From Prochlorococcus sp. AG-409-G20 (lineage in GTDB: Bacteria; Cyanobacteriota; Cyanobacteriia; PCC-6307; Cyanobiaceae), in NCBI GenBank assembly GCA_003215775.1, contig QCJW01000004.1, positions 1 through 64,000 of the forward strand: a DNA stretch of 64,000 nt, in the 5' to 3' direction. Below the pieces are notes generated by a model. That model worked only from the letters and a program-made list of their open reading frames with translations. It made no database searches and was not told the DNA's origin. The stretch's first letter is position 1, and every line of letters begins with the position of its first letter. The translations under genes and the position numbers were made by a program. Below, piece by piece: positions 27,901 to 36,143 of the stretch.

Positions 27901-28822
27901 AAAGTGGAATTATATTTGAAGTAACCATTGCTTTATTATTATCAAATTTTTGTAGCCATAGATTTATTTCTTTGTAACGGTTCTTATTGGGTTTCGGGCT
28001 AAATGGCTTAGTATTTGTAACTCCATTTAGGCGCCATTCCTTGGCAAGATTGCAAAGATCTTCTTCAAGTTCTTTCCCCTCTATCTCCCAATAAGTAATA
28101 AATTCTTTCCAGTAATGGTTTAATCTGTCTTCAAAATAGTCTTTGAGAGTTGCTGATTTTATTAATTCATCTAACACAAGTTCGAGATTAGGTTCGCTAT
28201 CGACCTTTTCAAGTTCGCGACATAAACTATCTATTGTTATTCCTGCATCCTTCAGACCACTTAGATGTCCTGGATTGAGAGATAACATATGATGATTCCA
28301 GTATTCATGAACAACTTCTAAAATCAACTTCTTAGGATCTTTTTCTAATTTAGGATCTATTGGTATGGAACTATCTAGTGTTTCCCTTTTTAAGTTTCGC
28401 ATGCAGAAACCATGAATTGTTGTTATGTCTGAGCGGTCTATCTCTTCTAATGCTATAAGTATTAAACCTATAAGTCGTTTATTTCTCTTTTTATCATTGC
28501 CTTCTTTCTTTAACCATTCCTCAAGTACTTCATCCGGTGGATTTATTTCATTGTTATTAACTATAGATTCTAGACATTGTAATGTAAGTTCGAGACGTTT
28601 ACTTATTCTTGCTTTTAATTCTGCTGCACTAGACTTTGTGAAGGTTACTACTAGGATTTCTTTAAGAGCATATTCTTTTTCTGTTAAAAGGCGTAAAACA
28701 AGGTGAGCTATAGCAAATGTCTTTCCAGTACCTGCACTTGCCTCTAGTAATCGCATGCCTGGAGAAAGTGGGTATGCATTAGCTACAAATCTTTGATTTA
28801 TTTTTCGATTAGATTCTCTCAT
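24992..28822 (-). CDS. recB: Exodeoxyribonuclease V beta subunit RecB
   Basis: RecB helicase-nuclease of 1276 residues, a 3'-5' SF1A motor with the single nuclease site of the complex. Walker A is LEASAGTGKTFAIAH (from residue 26), motif II is ALIDEFQDTDPLQW, and later motifs are VTIHRSKGLEYRIV and YVALTRASDKL. The C-terminal nuclease domain is intact: a catalytic His upstream (GECLHKILE), an Asp in GSIDLVF, and the ADWKSNWIG motif (E. coli DYKSNWLG), followed by the QAHIYLVALHRFL helix. Immediately upstream of recD. With RecC and RecD it resects double-strand breaks and degrades foreign linear DNA. Confidence 0.95.
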   Translation of the reverse strand: MRESNRKINQRFVANAYPLSPGMRLLEASAGTGKTFAIAHLVLRLLTEKEYALKEILVVTFTKSSAAELKARISKRLELTLQCLESIVNNNEINPPDEVLEEWLKKEGNDKKRNKRLIGLILIALEEIDRSDITTIHGFCMRNLKRETLDSSIPIDPKLEKDPKKLILEVVHEYWNHHMLSLNPGHLSGLKDAGITIDSLCRELEKVDSEPNLELVLDELIKSATLKDYFEDRLNHYWKEFITYWEIEGKELEEDLCNLAKEWRLNGVTNTKPFSPKPNKNRYKEINLWLQKFDNNKAMVTSNIIPLYEEIRQQKLLIDYFHPKKLFEASSRSNKIHFHLPKPKLQQTITELWDGPAEEVWKHALYWTSNILSKRRKQLNLISYSEIIKALDPKNNKLINQDNKRSQSLSLFQKLGQRYKVALIDEFQDTDPLQWRLLETIFGNSSNHLLLMVGDPKQAIYRFRGGDLNTYIMAKAKVDRIDELLENFRASPSLMKGINQLFKTGLIHSNLYIPILTPRIEQEESLLQDIKDPLEVLIPKELDSHNENKEKTLCSKSKLEKIIPTAVANRVLELLEDDINEISADDICILVGRHDQANEIRQGLTVVGIPSRLINQGDVLSSESANVLQRFLNCLADPSNSGKLRLLACSPLMQWSAEKLQSAEINGDLDKLAIRFEYWSRNFESLGILGCLANLLEGEKIADLSIRGRMLGDLQQSAQIIEEARHLQGLNAIGAAHWLKQQRLQPTNSIPEGRKPHSDIAESAVNVVTIHRSKGLEYRIVICPYLWQSPPDHQGPLWRSCENQKWIISLNSAWSNDQKIFKNSKKESLQEAERLAYVALTRASDKLIIFWARGLKQEGNPLTSLLFGPAGIKSNIQELKKEKMTRWFNKNEIPISIRLVSSNAINRRWNPKKSKEVLSLGPTPSLKLDQSWGRSSYSSWISTNHTNSLSENILTYDISESKDRDQYSEDESSSLKEEFKDSYFNIKNTKEYLFPESGPLETFPRGTLAGECLHKILEKLDFKKSTTSEESTRLITEELLRAGLELSHLKSIQSGFDRLLKLSMGGLLGDLKLNELDEKRRIPELTFDMPIALEGSTITAKSIAEIFKNFSSSRLGGSYSKAIEELNFVSRGFLTGSIDLVFTDKEDTSKARWWVADWKSNWIGKSNSNAKDMSCGPINYSQEEMGRQMFKHHYLLQAHIYLVALHRFLLWRLPDYSPSKHLGGYIYFFLRGIPDMTTIDSSLHHDNLPGLFIESAPVELVLQLDELFKKGGNYII

Positions 28823-28924
28823 TAGTAGTTATTAAAACCTTAGCTGATTTTCAATAAATTTTAAACCACCATGTTTATCTGAGTTTTTCAGCCATAGTTA
28901 TTGACTGACAATTCGTAATTTGAT

Positions 28925-29488
28925 TTAAGAACGCCAATCCAGAAAAGGTATGCTTGGTAAAATAGCAGGAGTTGTTTCTAAATAATTATTATATTCAGGG
29001 TGAATTTTTCGTAATTTATTTTCCTCCCTTAGTGCTTTTCCTTTGAGCAGAATTATAAGTCCAATCAAAAGGAAAAGATGCGTAAGACTCTTGAAGAATA
29101 TTACACTACCTGATGAGCAAATTATTAGTGCTTGGTATAGAGGGTGACGGCAGTGTTTATAAGCTCCACTGGTAATCAATAAAGCTCCAATCTTTGGTTC
29201 AGGAAGAGGACTTAGGCTTGGACCAAGTTGTACAAATGCTCTAATAGCAAGTAAAGTTCCTATAGTTATAAATACTATTCCTATAGATGTCAAAAACGTA
29301 TCAATATTTTGCTCTAGATATGTTGAATTTGGCCAGGGATTAAGAAGATGCAGTCCAATAACTAATAATTGGCCTAGTAACCACCATTCTCCTTTCTTGT
29401 TGTCTAAGAGACCTTTCCAGCTGAATCCCCATCCAGAAAATGCTAATAAAAGCATATTTTTGACTTTCTTAGTGTTTGTTGAATTCAA
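28925..29488 (-). CDS. Small membrane methyltransferase-like protein (isoprenylcysteine carboxyl methyltransferase/PEMT family)
   Basis: A 187-residue protein with four to five hydrophobic segments and the C-terminal SAM-binding signature of the ICMT/PEMT family: SGAYKHCRHPLYQALI (near 105-121) and ALREENKLRKIHPEYNNYLETTPAILP (spanning about 150-178, with the Arg-Glu pair and E-Y-x-x-Y). Family members methylate carboxyl groups or lipids at membranes; the substrate here is unknown. It lies between recB and recC, with 102 bp and 87 bp gaps, and shows no evident link to DNA repair. Confidence 0.75.
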   Translation of the reverse strand: MNSTNTKKVKNMLLLAFSGWGFSWKGLLDNKKGEWWLLGQLLVIGLHLLNPWPNSTYLEQNIDTFLTSIGIVFITIGTLLAIRAFVQLGPSLSPLPEPKIGALLITSGAYKHCRHPLYQALIICSSGSVIFFKSLTHLFLLIGLIILLKGKALREENKLRKIHPEYNNYLETTPAILPSIPFLDWRS

Positions 29489-29575
29489 TTTCTATTGATT
29501 GGTTGTAAACACTTTGATTTTAAGTTGATTCTAATATTTTGATTATTATTTTTACTAATATTATTACTAAGGAGA

Positions 29576-32500
29576 CTATCCATTGATTCTAATTTTTCCT
29601 ACGCAAGAAATAATAGGATCATATAGTAATGAAAAAGCATTTTTAAATGATTCTGATCTTGTAATCTCTAAAGTAGAACAATTGCCAAAACATAATTGCA
29701 TTTCACTTCTCTCACGTTCTCCTTTGTGCTTATAACCACCTTCCCATACTGATTGAAATGACTCTACAGTCTTATTGTTTCCTTGAATGGCTGCTTTAGC
29801 AAATGCCCATCCGCTTTCTGGTGGAATTGGCCAGCACTCTGTCAATCCAAAATATGATATCTGTTTTAGTTGGACTAGCAATTCTTGAGCTGTTAATGAA
29901 TTTATTTCTTTAAAACATAGCGATATTTCAAACTCTTCCTTTTTTTGATTTGATGCTTTCCTGGTTATAAGAAATGATCTGATTGGTTGGTTTATATTTA
30001 TTGAGGCATTAAGATGAGTTAGCCAAGCCATCATTACAGCTTTCGAATTTAATTTTCCTAGCTCTATAGTTATTGGAGATTCTCCTGCAAATAAGATCTC
30101 TTCGATATGGTTCTCAGACATAATTTCTTTTTTCATTAAGTCTCCTATATTTCCAAGTGTATTTCTAAGACTCTCCCAGCGATTTCTTAAGATCTTGTAT
30201 TCAATTTCTCCGGCAGCTTTTGAAGGGAAAATGCCTTGTCCTGCGTAATTGTTTTTCCATTCTGCAGTAGATATTGGTCTTAAAGTACCAGATTGACTCT
30301 CGTTTAGGCATGCTACGAAATCGTTTAGATTAGACTTCATTATATTTTTACGTTGAAATTCTTTTAGTTCTACTTTGTCTAAATCTTCTAATGGATTAAA
30401 CCATTCACCAGGTTTTATTTTAAGTTGCTCAAGCCAAACTAATTGAGGTGATTTTAACCATGATCGGATCTTCTCATTTGTTATATCTGCAGAGGTCTCT
30501 TTGTGGAGATAATTCCATTTGAGAGGTAATGCAAGACCTAAAGGTTTTGAACTATGCTGTTTATCAAGCCATTTTCGTGCTTCTAAATTTCTACGATCGC
30601 AACTGGGTGGATAAAGATTTCCATTCGTTAGAAAATTGTTTCGATCAAGAGGGTTGGTTGGTGGTTCTCTAATGACTTTTTTCAATTGTGCTGAATCTAG
30701 CTCATCTGCTAATTGTCCTAACCAAATCTGGATAGGACTAGCGGGTGGGATGAATTCTCCTGATAGTTCATTTTTATTATTCCAAGTAATCATTAAATGT
30801 TTTCTAGCAGACATTATTGCTTCCAGTACTGAATAACGGTCTTGCTTGCAGATAGATGGGTCACCTAAATAACATTTTTGTTCGAGTAAATTAAAACTAG
30901 GCCTGTATTCACTCCGAGGGAATACTTCTGAATCAATTCCCATTAGTATTATTATTTTATGAGGTATTGCTCTCATCGGCTCAAGAGCGCTGATTGTTAC
31001 CTTTCCGCTTCGATGACCGATACGTCCTGTTTCTTTAGAAAAAGCTTCATTTAGTATTTCATAAACAACATCTACATTGATATCAGAAGTGTAATTATGA
31101 GCAGCCTCTTTCCAACTTTCAAGTGCATCTAATAATGACTGCTTTTCCCATACCCATGTGCCACAATCACCAAAGAGTTGATTTATAGAAAATTTTATAA
31201 GTTCTATCCATTCTCTACATTTATGTTTATTACGTAGCTTTGTTAATATAGAACATATTTCTGAAAGTAAAGGCCACCATCTTAGTACTTGTTCAGTCTT
31301 TATTTTATCGTTGAAGGGTGCTATACCACCAGGTGCAAGTCCTGGAGTACTAGTCAGTGATAGACCTAATAGCCATCTGTCTAGGCACCAACTTAGGGTA
31401 TGAGTTTCATTGCCATTTTTATCTGTGGCATCGATTCCCCATGTGAATCCAGTTTCTTGCAGTAGTTCAATTATGTTTAAACATTCTTCTTGGGTTAGTC
31501 TCTTTTGTTCTTGAAGTGCTGGATTTGTTAAAAGTGATTTTAGTGATGATAATGTAAATCTATTACTTGCTAAATCTAGTAACTCTAATGTTAGTTTAAT
31601 TATTCCAGGGTTTTCTTGTTGGCTGCGGTCAGTAATTTTCCATGGTAATTCTACATTGGTAGCATCCTTATCACTAAAGATAGATGCTATTAGAGGCGAG
31701 AATTCCTTGACTTGTGGTGTCATTATTAGTATATCTCGCGGATTAAGTGTTTTATCAATTGACAGCCACTGGATGATTTGATCGCGTATTAATTCAACTT
31801 GCCTCTTTTTGTTTGGGCATGGCAGAAAAGTTAATGATGTGTCATCTTCACCTAGTCTAAGTTGTTCGTTATTAGAGGTGACTAATTGTTCTTGAAGTTG
31901 TTCTAAAAGTGTAGGCTCACGTCCTGATTCCTTTGCAATATTTATAGGACTAGCAAATAAATTATGTTCATTGCATTCACCTAATTGACTTTCTCCACTT
32001 CCTTCTAGTAATTGCTGAAACTCAGCTCCCATCCTACCTAAATGTGCCTCTAGTTTATGAGACTTATAAAGCCAACTTCCTTCAATTGGATCTTTCCAGT
32101 TAATACCTAACTCTTCTCGTCTACTTGTGCAATGTTGCCATAAATCAGGACACGGAGTTAGAAGAAAAATGTTTACATTCGTTATCCCAGAGATTGCTTG
32201 GATTAATTCAATCTGAAGAGGAGCAAGACTAGTTATTCCAAAAAAGAAAAGCTCTGATGGAATTTTTTGTTTGGGTTCAATTCCCTCTTTCAGTAATGCA
32301 ATAGCTTCTTTGACTTGCATTCCAAAAGGATTAACTTCAATCTTTTTGCTTAATAACCTTATTAATTTAATCTGCCATTCTGAGTCTCTAGGTATATATT
32401 GATTTTCAACTAATGATTCATCTCTAGCTTCTAACCAATTAATAATGGTTTCTATTCTATACATAACATAATCATCAAATGTCTTTGAAATACTTCGAGC

Positions 32501-32896
32501 AAGTTGCCATTCGCTTTTAGTAAGAACTCCTTCTTCGTATGGGTATTGACTTAGCCAGTTTCCTAATGCCTTTGCTTCCTCTTCTTTGATTAGATTGGGA
32601 AGTAAATCTAGTATCTGCCATATTAATTGCTTGGCATCCCATGGGTCAGAATATGAGACATTATTTCCCAGGATTTTCTTTAGAATTTGTTTAAGGTAAG
32701 ATCCTGGAAATGGGAAACTAACTAGAGCATTTACTCCATTGACAACAGCTATTTGTTCGCTTAGCCAGCGACTAGTAGGCCATGTATTCACTACAACATC
32801 TATTTTCTCAAATGCTTCTGGTGGCTTGACGCGAAGTTGTTCTGCAAGAACTTTCGCGAGCCATTCTGATCGATTGCTCCTATATACGTTTAGCAA
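29576..32896 (-). CDS. recC: Exodeoxyribonuclease V gamma subunit RecC
   Basis: RecC of 1106 residues, the non-catalytic helicase-like subunit that holds the complex together and, in E. coli, recognises Chi. The N-terminus LNVYRSNRSEWLAKVLAEQL is characteristic, as are NTWPTSRWLSEQIA, FPFPGSYLKQIL, LFFFGITSLAPLQ and the dead-helicase motif VTISALEPMRAIPHKIIILMG. The degenerate Walker site is expected for RecC. The order on the minus strand is recC, methyltransferase-like gene, recB, recD. Chi specificity cannot be read from the sequence. Confidence 0.95.
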   Translation of the reverse strand: MLNVYRSNRSEWLAKVLAEQLRVKPPEAFEKIDVVVNTWPTSRWLSEQIAVVNGVNALVSFPFPGSYLKQILKKILGNNVSYSDPWDAKQLIWQILDLLPNLIKEEEAKALGNWLSQYPYEEGVLTKSEWQLARSISKTFDDYVMYRIETIINWLEARDESLVENQYIPRDSEWQIKLIRLLSKKIEVNPFGMQVKEAIALLKEGIEPKQKIPSELFFFGITSLAPLQIELIQAISGITNVNIFLLTPCPDLWQHCTSRREELGINWKDPIEGSWLYKSHKLEAHLGRMGAEFQQLLEGSGESQLGECNEHNLFASPINIAKESGREPTLLEQLQEQLVTSNNEQLRLGEDDTSLTFLPCPNKKRQVELIRDQIIQWLSIDKTLNPRDILIMTPQVKEFSPLIASIFSDKDATNVELPWKITDRSQQENPGIIKLTLELLDLASNRFTLSSLKSLLTNPALQEQKRLTQEECLNIIELLQETGFTWGIDATDKNGNETHTLSWCLDRWLLGLSLTSTPGLAPGGIAPFNDKIKTEQVLRWWPLLSEICSILTKLRNKHKCREWIELIKFSINQLFGDCGTWVWEKQSLLDALESWKEAAHNYTSDINVDVVYEILNEAFSKETGRIGHRSGKVTISALEPMRAIPHKIIILMGIDSEVFPRSEYRPSFNLLEQKCYLGDPSICKQDRYSVLEAIMSARKHLMITWNNKNELSGEFIPPASPIQIWLGQLADELDSAQLKKVIREPPTNPLDRNNFLTNGNLYPPSCDRRNLEARKWLDKQHSSKPLGLALPLKWNYLHKETSADITNEKIRSWLKSPQLVWLEQLKIKPGEWFNPLEDLDKVELKEFQRKNIMKSNLNDFVACLNESQSGTLRPISTAEWKNNYAGQGIFPSKAAGEIEYKILRNRWESLRNTLGNIGDLMKKEIMSENHIEEILFAGESPITIELGKLNSKAVMMAWLTHLNASININQPIRSFLITRKASNQKKEEFEISLCFKEINSLTAQELLVQLKQISYFGLTECWPIPPESGWAFAKAAIQGNNKTVESFQSVWEGGYKHKGERERSEMQLCFGNCSTLEITRSESFKNAFSLLYDPIISCVGKIRING

Positions 32897-32999
32897 CTTT
32901 GAACTGCTCCATTTTTCTTGTATACCTTGCTGGTAAGTTTTTCTTTCAATCGGAGAATAGCTTCGGATCCTAAAGTGAGAGCTATGAAATATTTAAGAA

Positions 33000-33749
33000 T
33001 TAATCTTCTTGTGGTTCATAGAATGGCTCGTTTCTTGGATTTTGAATTAAATACTTCATTTCTCTTACTGCTTCCTTTAACCCAACAGCTATGGAGCGAG
33101 AAATAATTGTATGTCCGATATTAAGTTCTTCCATGCCCTTAATTGTCGCAATATGTTCAACATTTTGATATGTCAATCCATGACCTGCATTTAAACGAAG
33201 ACCAAGAGATTTTGCTAAAAAAGATGCCTCTTGGATTTTCGCAAACTCTAATGATTGATTTACTAACGTAGCTTCAGCATAACTACCTGTATGAAGTTCT
33301 ACCCATTTTGCTCCAACTGATTTGCTTGCTTCTATTTGCTCGGAAATAGGGTCAATAAATAGGCTTACAGGGATACCAGCTCCCTGAATTCTTTCAATTG
33401 ATATCTTGAGATTATTTCGATTTCCTTCTATATCCAGCCCACCTTCTGTAGTGATCTCCTCTCGTCTTTCTGGTACGAGAGTAACCATGTCTGGTTTTAT
33501 TTTTATTGCCATTTCGATCATCTCTCTAGTTGGAGCCATCTCGAGATTTAGTCGAGTCCTAATTGTCTCTCTGAGTAAAAACACGTCACGGTCTTGTATA
33601 TGCCGCCTGTCTTCTCTTAGATGGACCGTAATGCCATCAGCTCCTCCAAGTTCTGCCAGTAATGCCATTGTCACTGGGTTTGGTTCAACAGCCTTACGGG
33701 CTTGTCTCACATTGGCGATGTGATCAATATTTACACCTAGACTTGCCAT
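33000..33749 (-). CDS. pdxJ: Pyridoxine 5'-phosphate synthase
   Basis: PdxJ of 249 residues, a TIM-barrel enzyme that condenses 3-amino-2-oxopropyl phosphate (the PdxA product) with deoxyxylulose 5-phosphate to make pyridoxine 5'-phosphate. Motifs: [15 protein letters not shown] at the N-terminus, [14 protein letters not shown] with the conserved His/Arg cluster, ELHTGSYA and [10 protein letters not shown]. The length is normal. It is upstream of recC by about 100 bp on the same strand. Confidence 0.96.
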   Translation of the reverse strand: MASLGVNIDHIANVRQARKAVEPNPVTMALLAELGGADGITVHLREDRRHIQDRDVFLLRETIRTRLNLEMAPTREMIEMAIKIKPDMVTLVPERREEITTEGGLDIEGNRNNLKISIERIQGAGIPVSLFIDPISEQIEASKSVGAKWVELHTGSYAEATLVNQSLEFAKIQEASFLAKSLGLRLNAGHGLTYQNVEHIATIKGMEELNIGHTIISRSIAVGLKEAVREMKYLIQNPRNEPFYEPQED

Positions 33750-33896
33750 GAATAAGAAGAGGTTGAATAAATTTTATTTTCTAAAAGGTCAATCTCGAAA
33801 AGAATTGAAATTTAGACCGCAAGGTTAACTGCCCAATCAATCAATTTAAAATCTATTCTCACCTATAGGTTTATGTGGTTGGTCCTTAGATAATCG

Positions 33897-34589
33897 GTGC
33901 CCTCGGCCCTAGCAACCCGCGAAACAAATTTGTGTCTTGGTGTGGATCCATTTTGGAGCCCACTAGCCATGGTGACCACACAAGACATGGTCTTGAGTAA
34001 TTATTTTCGTGAGAGGATTGTTATTGGAAGTGAAAATCTACCTAAGAATGGTCCTGTTGTTTTGGCTCCTACGCATCGTTCAAGATGGGATGGCTTGATG
34101 TTGACGATGGCTGCAGGAAGAAGGGTTACTGGTCGAGATTGTCGATTTATGGTTACTAGAACAGAGATGGAAGGATTACAGGGATGGTTCCTTCAAAGAC
34201 TTGGTTGTTTTCCTGTTGATCAATTAAGTCCATCAATGACAACTTTGCGCTTTGCAATAGATTTGATGCTTGACGGACAGCAATTGGTTGTATTCCCTGA
34301 AGGGAGAATTAATAGATCTCAAAAACCTATTCGACTTAAGCAAGGTTTGGTCCGATTAGCTCAACTTGCTGACAGAAAGGGTGTTGATGTTCTAATAGTT
34401 CCAGTGGGAGTTGGTTATAGCGAAATTTCACCAAAGCCATTTGGGCGTGCTGCAATTTGTTTTTCTGAACCAATGAGAATCTCTGAATTAGGTAGAGCTG
34501 CTGCTTCTGATTTTAATGAAAAACTATCAATGAGTATGCATGCAGCTGAACAGGCTGCTCTTCTGTCTGTAGGTAGGAAAAACAAATAG
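33897..34589 (+). CDS. plsC: 1-acyl-sn-glycerol-3-phosphate acyltransferase (PlsC family)
   Basis: Acyltransferase of 230 residues for the second acylation step to phosphatidic acid. The catalytic HX4D motif is APTHRSRWD (near residue 60), and the glycerol-phosphate-binding motif is VVFPEGRINRS (near 130). A hydrophobic membrane-association region precedes the active site. Start GTG 33897 is preferred because the region just before the first ATG (33969), FWSPLAMVTTQD, looks like part of the conserved N-terminus. It diverges from pdxJ (147-bp gap), and is followed 33 bp later by a signal-peptide protein on the same strand. Confidence 0.9.
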   Translation: MPSALATRETNLCLGVDPFWSPLAMVTTQDMVLSNYFRERIVIGSENLPKNGPVVLAPTHRSRWDGLMLTMAAGRRVTGRDCRFMVTRTEMEGLQGWFLQRLGCFPVDQLSPSMTTLRFAIDLMLDGQQLVVFPEGRINRSQKPIRLKQGLVRLAQLADRKGVDVLIVPVGVGYSEISPKPFGRAAICFSEPMRISELGRAAASDFNEKLSMSMHAAEQAALLSVGRKNK

Positions 34590-34622
34590 AATTAAAGTTT
34601 GGTTCATATCTAATCGAATTTT

Positions 34623-35144
34623 ATGAGGTTTCGTTTCTCGTTGGCAGCCTTTGCAGTAGTTACTTGCTTGGTATTGTCACCTCTGCCTTTTGTGGCAGGT
34701 GAAAACTCTAATGAATACAGAGTATTAGCAAAGAAGGGTAGGGGTGGATATAACGTGTCGGCGGTCCAAGAATTTCTTGATAAGGGAGATGCTGCGATAT
34801 CAAGAGGGAATTTAGTTGCAGCAAGAAAGCATTACGACAAAGCTCGTGATGTTGCTAAACAACTGTTGTCTTTTTACAGAGACCTTGGAGGTGCTTTTAG
34901 AGGGCTTGATGCTCGTATTCCAAGAGAAATGGACACAAAAGGTCGGGAAGCTCTTGTTTTGCTTGCAAAGGTTAATCTTAGATTGGCAGCGGTTTTTAGA
35001 AGGCAAAATCAGCCCGAGATTGCAGTGCCACTTTTGGTAGAAGTTTTACGCCTTATGACTCCTGCTAAAGAAGAAGGACAAAAGGCTTATCAGAGCTTGG
35101 TTGAGTTGGGATTTGTTGAAACTCCTTATGCAGGAAGTCGATAA
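34623..35144 (+). CDS. Exported helical-repeat protein, unknown function
   Basis: A 173-residue protein with a Sec signal peptide (MRFRFSLAAFAVVTCLVLS, cleavage after about residue 25), then helical TPR-like content: FLDKGDAAISRGNLVAARKHYDKARDVAKQL (spanning about 48-78), an amphipathic middle and a further helix pair with LAAVFRRQNQPEIAVPLL. It is conserved-looking in style with other cyanobacterial exported proteins, but I do not recognise a name. A periplasmic or lumenal scaffolding role is an inference. It lies 33 bp after plsC and upstream of a hairpin at 35166-35188. Confidence 0.65.
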   Translation: MRFRFSLAAFAVVTCLVLSPLPFVAGENSNEYRVLAKKGRGGYNVSAVQEFLDKGDAAISRGNLVAARKHYDKARDVAKQLLSFYRDLGGAFRGLDARIPREMDTKGREALVLLAKVNLRLAAVFRRQNQPEIAVPLLVEVLRLMTPAKEEGQKAYQSLVELGFVETPYAGSR

Positions 35145-35165
35145 TGTTCTTTAATTGTTTGGACA

Positions 35166-35188
35166 GCGAATAATTTCTCTTTATTCGC
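35166..35188. promoter_or_regulatory. Perfect 8-bp hairpin before bolA
   Basis: Arms GCGAATAA (35166-35173) and TTATTCGC (35181-35188) with a 7-nt loop. It follows the exported-protein gene by 21 bp and precedes bolA by 19 bp. A T-run occurs only about 10 nt later, so it could be a weak terminator or an mRNA hairpin in the bolA leader. Confidence 0.4.
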
Positions 35189-35207
35189 ATGAACTATTTT
35201 TTTACAT

Positions 35208-35441
35208 ATGGCCCTACCTGAGGATCTAATTATTGCTATTCAGCGTGTACTACCTGATGCGAAAGTTACTGTAGAGGACTTGAAAGGTTCTGGAGATCAC
35301 TTTGAAGTCAATGTGATTTCAAGTAAATTTGATGGTCTTTCTTTAGTTCGTCAACATCAATTGGTATACAGTGCTCTCAAGAACCACTTGGCTACTGAAG
35401 CTATTCACGCATTGGCATTAAACACTTCAATCCCTAAATAG
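35208..35441 (+). CDS. bolA: BolA family protein
   Basis: A small BolA-fold protein of 77 residues. The family pattern is visible: an N-terminal helix, a [19 protein letters not shown] beta segment (about 21-39), then the helix-turn [17 protein letters not shown] and the C-terminal ALALNTSIP strand with a conserved helix start. In the known pairing, BolA proteins bind CGFS monothiol glutaredoxins through a shared [2Fe-2S] cluster; the adjacent gene (21 bp on) is exactly such a glutaredoxin, so an operon and a complex are strongly suggested. Confidence 0.92.
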   Translation: MALPEDLIIAIQRVLPDAKVTVEDLKGSGDHFEVNVISSKFDGLSLVRQHQLVYSALKNHLATEAIHALALNTSIPK

Positions 35442-35462
35442 ACTATTCATCACTTTTAGAAA

Positions 35463-35786
35463 ATGGACCCAACTACACGTGACCGTATTGAGCTTTTAAT
35501 TAACTCTTATGACATTATGGTTTTTATGAAAGGTACTAAATTGATGCCTCAATGTGGTTTTTCAAATAATGTTGTCCAGATCCTTAACTCATTAGGTCTG
35601 AATTTCGAGACATTTGATGTGCTTTCAGATATGGATATAAGACAAGGAATTAAGGAATATTCAGAATGGCCAACTATCCCTCAGGTGTATGTAAAAGGAG
35701 AATTTATAGGTGGATCAGACATACTTATTGAAATGTATAACTCAGGAGAATTACGAGAAAAGATTGAAATCGCTTTGGCATCATGA
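35463..35786 (+). CDS. grxD: Monothiol glutaredoxin, CGFS type (Grx4 family)
   Basis: A 107-residue CGFS glutaredoxin. The active-site motif is QCGFSNN with Cys about residue 31, the preceding KGTKLMP is the usual glutathione-contact Lys, and the TIPQVYVKGEFIGGSD segment (about 71-86) carries the cis-Pro and GG glutathione motifs. Such proteins transfer [2Fe-2S] clusters rather than reduce disulphides, and partner with BolA, encoded immediately upstream. It converges on the 90-aa gene downstream with an 7-bp gap. Confidence 0.95.
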   Translation: MDPTTRDRIELLINSYDIMVFMKGTKLMPQCGFSNNVVQILNSLGLNFETFDVLSDMDIRQGIKEYSEWPTIPQVYVKGEFIGGSDILIEMYNSGELREKIEIALAS

Positions 35787-35793
35787 TGCTTGC

Positions 35794-36066
35794 TTAGCTA
35801 CCCATTTCTTTTTGATAGAAAAGGGAGTTGATGTCACCATCAGGCCCTACAAAACTTGACGGGTCAAGTATCCATCTTTCGATAAGTTCTTCCAGTTTAT
35901 TTTGATCTCGTTGACCTAATTCACCTGATTTCCTTAAAGCGTGCAGATAGCCATCTGCGTATAGTCTTAGCTCTGAAACAGTATGGTGACGACTTGTGAG
36001 TTCCTGGCAGGCATCACAAATTGATTGGAAATGGCTTATTGCTTGTGGGTTTTCAAGTGATGTCAT
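35794..36066 (-). CDS. Small conserved cyanobacterial protein (possibly DUF6761)
   Basis: A 90-residue soluble helical protein. Visible features are an N-terminal helix with ICDACQELTSRHHTVSEL, a central LYADGYLHALRKSGELG and a C-terminal LIERWILDPSSFVGPDGD segment. I believe this matches the DUF6761 family of cyanobacteria, but I am not certain of the accession. No membrane segment and no catalytic motif. It diverges from the pseudo-receiver regulator gene (77 bp between starts), a spacing that allows shared control. Confidence 0.65.
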   Translation of the reverse strand: MTSLENPQAISHFQSICDACQELTSRHHTVSELRLYADGYLHALRKSGELGQRDQNKLEELIERWILDPSSFVGPDGDINSLFYQKEMGS

Positions 36067-36143
36067 GGTTCTCCAAGGAAGGCAGCCTTTCTCTCATAAT
36101 CTGCCAAAGATTCTTTTAGCTTAAGGGAGTTCTGCTATGGCAT

